Shown piece after piece: positions 55,946 through 64,000 of a stretch of 64,000 bases of DNA; position 1 is the first letter of the stretch, and every line of letters starts with the position of its first letter. A program made the translations under genes and the position numbers. Under the pieces are notes generated by a model that was not told where the DNA came from, ran no database searches, and saw only the letters and a list, made by a program, of their open reading frames with translations. This DNA is from Piliocolobus tephrosceles (Eukaryota; Chordata; Mammalia; Primates; Cercopithecidae), in assembly GCF_002776525.5 (NCBI RefSeq), contig NC_045439.1, positions 154,529,330-154,593,329 of the forward strand, given 5' to 3'.

Positions 55946-58589
55946 CTCGCTCTGGTGGTCTTAGAAAAACAAGACAGTGGGGTGGCAGCTGAGCTTGCTG
56001 TCTGAATGCTTGAAAGTAACTCAGGCTCACCTCTCACACGAAACTCAATCTTGAACATACCGAATGTGTCTCACAGCCCTGAAGAGTCTACCTCAGACCA
56101 CAGGTGTAGTCCTGTCCTAGAGCTTGGCTTGCTGACATCCTCTTTTATCACTCAAGCTTTTGCACTGTGGGCAAAATCCAAGACTGTAAGCATGTACCAC
56201 TCTAAGTTTTAGAATTGTGTAGCTCCATCCAGAAAAAATGTTATTAAACTGGATTTAAACAGCTAATCAGCTTCCATTCATGGTTTTACAGCTCGATCCT
56301 TCAAGAGTCTAAAATTTGTGTAAAGAACTTTGTCTTCGAGTTCTAGCCAATGTATCACACATCCAAAAACAATCGGTTTTTATTAAACCAGAATCCATGT
56401 GAAGAAAATTCTCAGGAGATACTAAAAGGGTAAAATTATCATAATAATGGGATGGTGGAAAGAATCAACATATTCTGGAAAAAGAGAAACCAAAGAGAGC
56501 TTGAGAGACACTGCAGTTTGTAGAAGACCTCAGAAAAGGGTATGATGCCGGGTGCTGTGCCCATGCTCGCCTACCAGTTGAGCCTACCATTTATACCTAA
56601 TATAGTCTACTCACAGGAAGGACACCTACAGAAAAGCACCAGGAGAATCTACATTGTTAAAAGCCAGTCTTTTCAGACATAGATGTATCTCACAGTTCAC
56701 TAGCTTCGAATGGTTTTGGCCTCCAGTACTTATCAGGTAGCACATACATCAGCCCTCTCAGTTGGAATTTCTCACTACAAGAATAATAAAGCTAAAATAC
56801 TGAAATTTTAAATATAAAAAATGGAGGAAAAAACCCAACTCTGTTAATCAAGCTTATTTAAATACCATACTCAGATTCTTTCAGTTACCTCGTGGAAATG
56901 CTTGCGGGTCAGTCACCAATTTTACCAGCATGTTGAATTCAACTTCGCTTTCCCCACAGTGCTTGGTATCATGAAGTTGGTGGGAATTAAAACCACAATA
57001 CGCAGAAGTTGAAAAATCAGACTGCGAGTTCTACATTGAGCTTTCGAGTGAAATTCATTTGCCCAATTAGCCTTATTTTATTCAAGTCTCAGGCCTTCAG
57101 AACTGAACTAATTGGGTCTGTTCCTGCAAGTGACCCAGGAAGCCAGCCCTTGATTGCTGGATTGTGGACATCTGCGGAGAATGCAGAGCACACTCTAAGA
57201 GGAAGGAGCTGAAGTGTAACCATTGCTGCTAATTAGACACGGGACCAACCAAAAGAATTTCCAAAGGCTTCTCAAGGCAGAGAGGATGGCATGATTAGGA
57301 AGGAGAGACCGTCTCTTCCCAATTACCTGTAGCTCAGCAAGCTTGACTGCTAACAAATCCAATGTGGTAAAGCTAGATACTGACCTGGAGGGCATTTTTC
57401 AAGAGGGAAGAGAGAGACTTGAGGTAAACTAGTCTTGCCCAAGGGCTTGCAACAATGCTTTTCGCTTGAGTTCTAATACGAATAATGAGCTTAATAACAG
57501 CATGAATGTTCACAGTGCCTTTCTTCAAAGGCTTCAACACTGTCTCCATGTTACTATTTTCTTTTCGATACTTCTGAACAGTTGGATGGAAATGGAAATG
57601 ATTCTCCCCGTTTTACCCTGGTAAAACACTCATACTCACCACAGGGATACACCACAGTTAGCAGGGATACAATTATTTAATCTTCAGCCCATCACTTTTC
57701 TCACTCTCTCTGTTCTAATTCTAGTTTCTGTTTTAAAGTTTCATTGTCTGGAACACTGTTCTTCTTCCCATTGTTTTGATGTAAACCCTCAACTTAGGTA
57801 ACTCCATTTCATCCTTCAGGAGGAGCTTAAACATGGGAATCCCAGAGAACCCATTCCTCTCAAACATCCTGTCCTCTTCCTTTGTGCCTGCTTTCCCTGT
57901 GAGACTGTACATGCCATAAAAACAGGACCCTGTGTCTGAATTATCTAACACTGTGTGCTCAAGGGTCTTGCTAACATCTGGCATATCACAGGCATTCAAA
58001 GAATATATTTTATCAATAAGTCAATAGACTTCATTGAGACACAACGTAGAGACTTGAAATGACTGGATGGAAAAACCAAAGGTGGCTACCCATTGTTGCA
58101 TTATCCCACGCAGTTATCAGCCTCTGTTTATAAGAGCCTGCAACATCTACTACCTCAGATTTCAATTAGTCCTAAAGAAAAGAAACATATTCTCAATCAA
58201 GTCCCACCTCAGTAAGAGAGAACACAGGGCTCCAGCATGAATGAATGTACTCACACTCATTTAATTAATTTAGAGAATCAGAGGGGCAGGATAATGGCCA
58301 GGATCCAACACCTCTTTTTGCTAAATGCCATCTTTGATAGGGTGCCAGGCAACCTGTATGAACTAAGTATGGCATGTCCAAATAGTAAGGACATACCATC
58401 TTCTTTTTAGGACCTTCCAGCCTGGGGAGGGATTAACTGGAGATGTGTCTATGAACCACTGTGATAGCACAGGGAGCAAACCAGGAATTTCTTGCCCATT
58501 TACTAATGAATTCAACTATCCATTGAATCCCCACTACACGCTAGTAACTGATCTAGAGACAGGAGACAAGTAGTGACAAGGATAGTCAA

Positions 58590-58760
58590 ACCTGAACCCC
58601 AGAATGAGACTAGTGGAACAGAACTACCCCAGCAGACCTGTGGACCTGCAGCAGAGCTTTCCCACCACCTTGCAGATATGTAAGAAATAAATGCTTATTA
58701 TTTTACGCCTTTGAGATTATGAAGTTATTATGTAGCAAATGCAGGCTGATATAAGAGAGT
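58590..58760 (+). mobile_element. Old MLT1-like LTR fragment
   Basis: 'gtaagaaataaatgcttattattttacgcctttgagattatg' resembles the R/U5 end of mammalian LTRs. Short and diverged. Confidence 0.5.
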
Positions 58761-58789
58761 AGAAGGAGGGAATTCAGTTTCTATGCAAC

Positions 58790-59270
58790 TTAGAGTGGCC
58801 CAGGTATAAGATAATAACAACTTGGAGTAGAAAGTGGCCGATGGAGATGGAGAGAAGATAGATTTCCGATATGTTTTAGATGCTGAATCAACAGAACTTG
58901 CTGATGGACTGAATGTGGGAATAACGAAAAAAGTTGATTTAAGGATGCTCTCTAGACTTAGTCTGAGTATCTGAAAAGTTGGTGGAGCTAGTTAAGGAGA
59001 TGGAGAATCCTCACGGAAGAACAGGTTTTGGGTGGTAATTACATACTCAGCTTTAAGATGTACAAAATTTAAGATGCATATGAGACATCCAAGTAGAAAT
59101 ACCAAGTAGATAACCAGGATATACAAGTCTGGAGCTCAGGGAAGAGGACAAAGCTGGCAAAATACATTTGGGGATCATCAGTGTATACATGCAATTCAAA
59201 GCCAAGGGACTGCATGAAATCATGCCAGGGTGGATGGTGCAGTAGTAGCCCAGATATTCTGAAGACCAGT
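58790..59270 (+). mobile_element. Old interspersed repeat, same style as 21330-22125
   Basis: Long purine-rich diverged sequence ('gatgctgaatcaacagaacttgctgatgg', 'gagacatccaagtagaaat') typical of an ancient dispersed repeat. Family uncertain. Confidence 0.45.
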
Positions 59271-60143
59271 ATTTAATCACAGAATTGTGCTAAAATTTTG
59301 CCCATGTGTCTAGAGTTTGGGTCTATGTGGCTTTTTCATGAAATATGCCAAATAAAACTTGAATGCAATAGAAACCTGGAGTCAGAATTGAGGTGTGCTC
59401 TGACAAAATACGGGCATTCTCAACAAGATGATGAAAATCAGCCTTTGATGAGCACAAGGGTCATAATACTGCCATTCTGTGTGAATAATGTTGATGAAGC
59501 AGATTTTTTTTTGTTTCATTCAGCTTAATTCCATAGTTTTATTGAAGTATCAGGCTTCGTTTACTACTCTTATCCATGAAATGGTTGATGAGACCCACAC
59601 ACATATATTAAGTAGGTTCTGGACTTTCTTTTAATTTTATTTTTTAAGTTGACAAGGTTCTGGACTTTTGAGTCCACTGCCAAGATACTCAGTTACCACT
59701 ACTGCTGGAATCCCACAGGGGCCTTGGAGGCAAGCCACTGAGAAATTCGCTCAGGGTGAAAAGAATGTAGTTGACATCCTTTCACCCCAGCCAGCTTTCC
59801 TCATTTTGGTGCTCTGGGCCTAGGTTTCCCATTGGCTTCTTTATTTGAGGAATTTATTTTCTATTACTGGTAGTGTTTTGACTGTCTACTTATTTCTGGA
59901 CTTTGATGCTGTTTCACTTTGAATTTTTACAGATGGAGGCACACTTCCTTGCCTCTGTCACTATAAGCCCTTTACCTGTCTGATAGATTTCCTTTCCTGT
60001 TCTCAGGTGTAAAGATTCCAGGAAGCCCAGTGGGAGAATGAAGAAGGTGGGGTATATGCAAGATTGTACAAGCTTTATACTATGGCTTGAATGATGGTGC
60101 CCCTCCAAAATTTATGTTGAAACTTAATCCCTAATGCAACAGT

Positions 60144-60858
60144 GTGTTAGGCCATTCTTGCATTGCCATAAAGAAATACCTGAGACTGAGTAATTTATAA
60201 AGAAAAGAGGTTTAGGCTGGGCGTGGTGGCTTATGTGTTTAATCCCAGCACTTTGGGAGGCTGAGGCGGGTGGATCACGAGGTCAGGAGATCGAGACCAT
60301 CCTGGTTAACATGGTGAAACCCCATCTCTACTAAAAATACAAAACATTAGCTGGGCATGGTGGCGGGCGCCTGCAGTCCCAGCTACTTGGGAGGCTGAGG
60401 CAGGAGAATGGTGTGACCCCGGGAGGTGGAGCTTCCAGTAAGCTGAGATCACACCACTGCACTCCAGCCTGGGCGACAGAGCGAGACTCCATCTCAAAAG
60501 GAAAAAAGAAAAAGAAAAAGAAAAGAGGTTTAATTGGCTCATTGTTTCTGCTGGCTGTACAGGAAACATGGTGCCAGCAACCGCTTGGTTTCTGGTGAGG
60601 CCTCAGGAAGCTTTTACTCACGGCAGAAGGTGAAGGGGGAGCAGGTGTCTCACATACAGAGAAGGAGAGAAAGAGTGGGAGGAAGGTACCACACACTTAA
60701 GCAACCAGAGCTTATGAGAACTCACTAGTGTGAGGACAGCACCAAGCCAAGAGGCATCTGCCCCCGTGATCCAAACACCTCCCACCAGGCCCCACCTCCA
60801 ACATTAGGGATGACAATTCAACATGAGATTTAGAGGAGACAACATCCAAACCACATTA
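60144..60858 (-). mobile_element. THE1/MST-like LTR inserted in the MaLR LTR
   Basis: Antisense LTR with 'tgttaggccattcttgc' at one end and 'acctccaacattagggatgacaattcaacatgagattt' near the other. Flanking aacagt duplication at 60138-60143 and 60859-60864. Itself split by an Alu. Confidence 0.8.
60215..60516 (+). mobile_element. AluY inserted in the THE1/MST-like LTR
   Basis: Full-length Alu with a perfect 16 bp target duplication (aaagaaaagaggttta at 60199-60214 and 60517-60532). Confidence 0.95.
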
Positions 60859-60887
60859 AACAGTATTAAGAAGTGTGGCCTTTGGGT

Positions 60888-61717
60888 GGGCAAAGGATAT
60901 GAACAGACACTTCTCAAAAGAAGACATTTATGCAGCCAACAGACACATGAAAAAATGCTCATCATCACTGGTCACCAGAGAAATGCAAATTAAAATCAAA
61001 ATGAGATACCATCTCACACCAGTTAGAATGACGATCATTAAAAAGTCAGGAAACAACAGGTGCTGGAGAGGACGTGGAGAAATAGGAACACTTTTACACT
61101 GTTGGTGGGACTATAAACTAGTTCAACCATTGTGGAAGACAGTGTGGCAATTCCTCAAGGATCTAGAACCAGAAATACCATTTGACCCAACAATCCCATT
61201 ACTGGGGATATACCCAAAGGATTATAAATCATGCTGCTATAAAGACACATGCACATGTGTTTATTGCTACACTATTCACAATAGCAAAGACTTGGAACCA
61301 ACCCAAATGTCCATCAACGATAGACTGGATTAAGAAAATGTGGCACATATACACCATGGAATAGTATGCAGCCATGAAAAAGGATGAGTTCATGTCCTTT
61401 GTAGGGACATGGATGCAGCTGGAAACCATCATTCTGAGCAAACTATCACAAGGACAGAAAACCGAACACCGCACGTTCTCACTCATAGGTGGGAATTGAA
61501 CAATGAGAACACTTGGACACAGGATGGGAAACATCACACACCAGGGCCTGTTGTGGGGTGGGGAAGGGGATAGGGATAGCATTAGGAGAAATACCTAATG
61601 TAAATGACGAGTTGATGGGTGCAGCAAATCAACATGGCACATGTATACATATGTAACAAACCTGCATGTTGTGCACATGTACCCTAGAACTTAAAGCATA
61701 ATTAAAAAAAGAAAAAA
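60888..61717 (+). mobile_element. L1 3' fragment, antisense to RYR3
   Basis: The last 830 bp of an L1 including the ORF2 C-terminus, 3'UTR and A-rich end. Near-perfect 19 bp target duplication (aagaagtgtggcctttggg / aagaagtgtggactttggg). Confidence 0.94.
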
Positions 61718-63439
61718 AGAAGTGTGGACTTTGGGAGGTGATTAAGTTATAAGGATCTCTGCCCACATGAGTGGGATTAGTACACTTATACAAGGGTTTA
61801 AAATTGAAGGGATATTCTCTTGCCCTTCAACTGATTCTGCCATGTGAGTACACAGTGTTCCTCCTCTCCAGAGGATGCAGCAACATGGTACTATCTTGGA
61901 ACCAGACAGCAGCCCTCCCAGACATCAATCTTTACTGGTGCCTTGTTCTTCAGAGCTGTGAGAAATAAATTTCTGTCTTTATAAATTATCCAGTCTCAGG
62001 TATTTTGTTACTGCAGTATAAATGGACTAAGATACCTTATAGTTAGTACAAAGGTATAACATAGATGTTAAGAATCCAACTGCAACTAGCCATATCTCAA
62101 ATGTACCTTATATTCTACCTTCTTATCACTCTTAGCATGATGTGTCTCCTGAGTACAACATTGCGATGTTGTTCCTATTTGTCTTAAACCGTTATTTAAA
62201 TCTTTTCCACTGGTTAATTTTTCAAGAGTTTGCCGAATCTTTTCAACTGTTTTATAAATTTGAGAACAAAACTATGTCTCACACATTTAGCCCTAACCAT
62301 GCCTAGTCTAGTACCAATCACACTGAAGAATGGTTAACATGCCCTTTCTGACTCTAAAAACATGAACACAAGGGCAGAAATAAACCAGATGATTCTTAAG
62401 TGTCTACACCTTATATACCCTTCAAAGCTGAGATGACACTTTGTACTCTCAACCCGAAAAGATGTATGTCTCCCAGCATAACAGTCTATCCATATGCTCC
62501 CCCTATAGGACTCTTAAACTATATCCATTTATTTCAAGATGTTATTCAACACTTGCCTTCTTCCTTATGCATCCCTTGACTAATTCTACCAGATTCCAAC
62601 AAACACCACCATTTTGACATGCCAACAGTCCCATGTGTCACTATGTAGGTAGGTGTGGTTGATTGTAAAGTTTTTAGTAATGATTCCACACATGTTTCTG
62701 ATCACTGTACTTGGGTTTTCTCTGTTTCCTGCTTTGAGTTGCAGGAAGTGACTTCTGGGCAGGACTTCTAGAGCATCACGTTTCATAGCCCCTCATAGAC
62801 TCTTCACATGTCACATGATGGATGCCCAAGTTATGCCCGCTGATAATAAATCTACCTAGGAAAGCAGATTCAGCAAAACTAGGAGACATTATGTTCCTTA
62901 AACTAAGTTCGTAGTCCGGGGAAGATATGGCTGTAACTCTCCAAGGACGCTAAGAAAACACAGAATAACTTTTCCCTTTTTCTTGTGGATAGGAAATCTT
63001 TTCCTCCTCAGAATCTACCATAGGAAGGGATTAATCACAGACACCCAAACACATCTGTGCTTAGCCTGGCTACAGTGTTTGCAACTGCCAGGAAAATAGA
63101 AGCTTACCGACTTCATTACTTTCAGAGTTAAACACAACCCAAAAATTCTCAACAGCTAATAAAAATAAAGAGAAGCAAATTACATGCCTTAAAACATTTT
63201 CTTAAAGACAAATATTTAAGAAGATTTACTACAAACATTAAAAAATAATAGTAACATAATGTTAGAAAGAGTTTTCTCATTCCATTATTTTGATATACTA
63301 AAAGTTTTGATTTGGCTTAAAATTTTTAAAATTAGCACCAAACAGTGATTAAATAATATGACAATTTTTGACAAGCTCAAAGGAGAAAATGTTGTTTTTC
63401 CTTGTTCATTAGGGAGACAGGAAGACAATAGTGTACAAC

Positions 63440-63580
63440 GGTTCATAAAGTTTGGCCTCTGGAGTCAAACTGCTTGATTCAATTTCTGGCTTTACTTTCT
63501 ATTACCCATGAGACTCTGGGCAAGGTATTTAATCTAAGCTTCAGGGTCTTCATCTATAAGATGAAGATAATTGTATCCAC
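63440..63580 (+). mobile_element. MIR element
   Basis: 'ggcctctggagtcaaactgcttgattcaa...gactctgggcaaggtatttaatct...cttcatctataagatgaagataat' is the MIR core pattern. Confidence 0.8.
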
Positions 63581-63584
63581 TTGT

Positions 63585-63944
63585 TGTGGTCTGAATATTT
63601 GTGTCCCCCGACCCTCCAAAATTCATGTTGAAATCCTAACTGTCAAGGTGACAATATTAGGCAGTAGGGCCTTTGGTGGGTGATTCAGCCATATGGGCAG
63701 CACCCTCATGAATGGGATTGGTGCCATTATAAAAGAGGCCCCAGAGAGCTGCCTTGCCTCTTCCACCATGTGAGAACACAGTGAGAAGGCACCATCTATG
63801 AGCCAGAAACCTCACCAGACACTGAATCTGCCAGTACCTTGGTCCTGGACTTCCAGCTTTCAGAAGTGTAAGAAACAAATTTATGTTGTTTATAAGCTAC
63901 CTTGTCTATGGTATTTTGTTACGGCAACCTGAACAGCCTAAGAT
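63585..63944 (+). mobile_element. MaLR-type LTR (MLT1/MST-like)
   Basis: Complete-looking LTR from 'tggtctgaatatttgtgtcccccgacc' to 'tgttacggcaacctgaacagcctaagatg', including 'ataaaagaggccccagagagctgccttgcc'. Confidence 0.85.
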
Positions 63945-64000
63945 GCTTCCCTCATTGGATTGTTGTATAATTTATGTTAATATATGTAAAAGTGTTTGGA

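Larger units (their letters stand above)
60083..62034 (+). mobile_element. MaLR-type LTR (MST-like) broken by later insertions
   Basis: Outer LTR pieces at 60083-60143, 60859-60887 and 61718-62034 join into one LTR ('ggcttgaatgatggtgcccctccaaaa' to 'ctgtctttataaattatccag...ggactaagata'). It is interrupted by an antisense LTR and by an L1 3' fragment. Confidence 0.8.
1..64000 (-). other. RYR3: RYR3 gene body, central part (exons plus introns)
   Basis: The whole window lies inside one gene read on the minus strand. RYR3 is a homotetrameric calcium-release channel of the endoplasmic/sarcoplasmic reticulum, with a huge cytosolic shell built from helical repeats and SPRY and RyR-repeat modules. 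The 21 exons here encode roughly 839 residues of that shell; no membrane segment or pore is included. Assignment to RYR3 rather than RYR1/RYR2 rests on recalled paralogue sequence: the E20 helix SGSELVKAGLRAFFENAAED, the short phosphorylation loop, and KSPHDQEIKFFAK. Promoter, first exons and 3' end are outside the window. Confidence 0.93.
52805..64000 (-). other. RYR3: Intron upstream of E1 (partial, more than 11 kb)
   Basis: Contains an internally deleted L1 fragment (53648-54070), a diverged 110 bp tandem duplication (54120-54340), an old unassigned repeat (54370-54900), an old Alu (55008-55315) and an LTR-like GC-rich block (55500-55945). A nested MaLR/THE1-like/Alu/L1 stack (60083-62034), a MIR (63440-63580) and a MaLR-type LTR (63585-63944) follow. 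Positions 56000-57720 and 62040-63430 carry no repeat I recognise. Confidence 0.8.

Noticed and set aside
57600..57660. Possible exon before a gtgagt donor (minus strand) near 57640
   Set aside because: The translated segment is not similar to the expected preceding RYR3 exon (ending RFAVFVN), and no phase-compatible acceptor was evident.
60875..61333. 152-codon plus-strand open frame
   Set aside because: It is the C-terminal part of a truncated L1 ORF2, not a host gene.

Overview
The window is nuclear DNA from a primate, most likely an Old World monkey. It is dense in Alu and L1 elements. Two of the youngest-looking Alus (1477-1778 and 5584-5895) carry the box A variant GGCTCAAGCCTGTAATCCC, and the first also has GATCCGGCCACTGCACTCC. 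I associate both variants with cercopithecoid AluY lineages rather than with human AluY. The species is an inference.

The only protein-coding gene I can support is the middle of a ryanodine receptor gene on the minus strand. Twenty-one consecutive exons were rebuilt from the sequence, from 52804 (5'-most) down to 3507 (3'-most). Each has GT and AG splice dinucleotides, and the reading phase is continuous across all 20 internal junctions. Together they hold 2518 coding bases (about 839 codons) with no stop. Residues such as SGSELVKAGLRAFFENAAED and KSPHDQEIKFFAK fit RYR3 better than RYR1 or RYR2. The encoded stretch covers the end of helical domain 1, the P2 domain (RyR repeats RY3 and RY4 with the phosphorylation loop between them) and the start of helical domain 2. 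Earlier RYR3 exons lie beyond 64000 and later ones beyond position 1.

Layout: 1-3506 intron; 3507-8633 four exons (E21-E18) with an Alu inverted pair and a long pyrimidine tract; 8634-18448 a 9.8 kb intron filled with Alus and a rearranged sense-strand L1; 18449-20901 exons E17-E15; 20902-25989 an intron with a 2.3 kb antisense L1; 25990-28150 the compact cluster E14-E11; 28151-47043 exons E10-E4 in moderate introns; 47044-52804 exons E3-E1; 52805-64000 an intron with an LTR-like block, L1 fragments and a nested LTR/Alu/L1 stack.

The most unusual items are: a broken copy of part of the RY4 exon (E14) inside the intron between E16 and E17; a tandem NAGNAG acceptor at E2; three tail-to-tail Alu inverted pairs in introns; two consecutive G-quadruplex motifs on the transcribed sense strand; a GC-rich LTR-like block with a perfect CRE on the antisense strand; and several unexplained local duplications. 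I see no new multi-gene system, CRISPR array, tRNA or rRNA.
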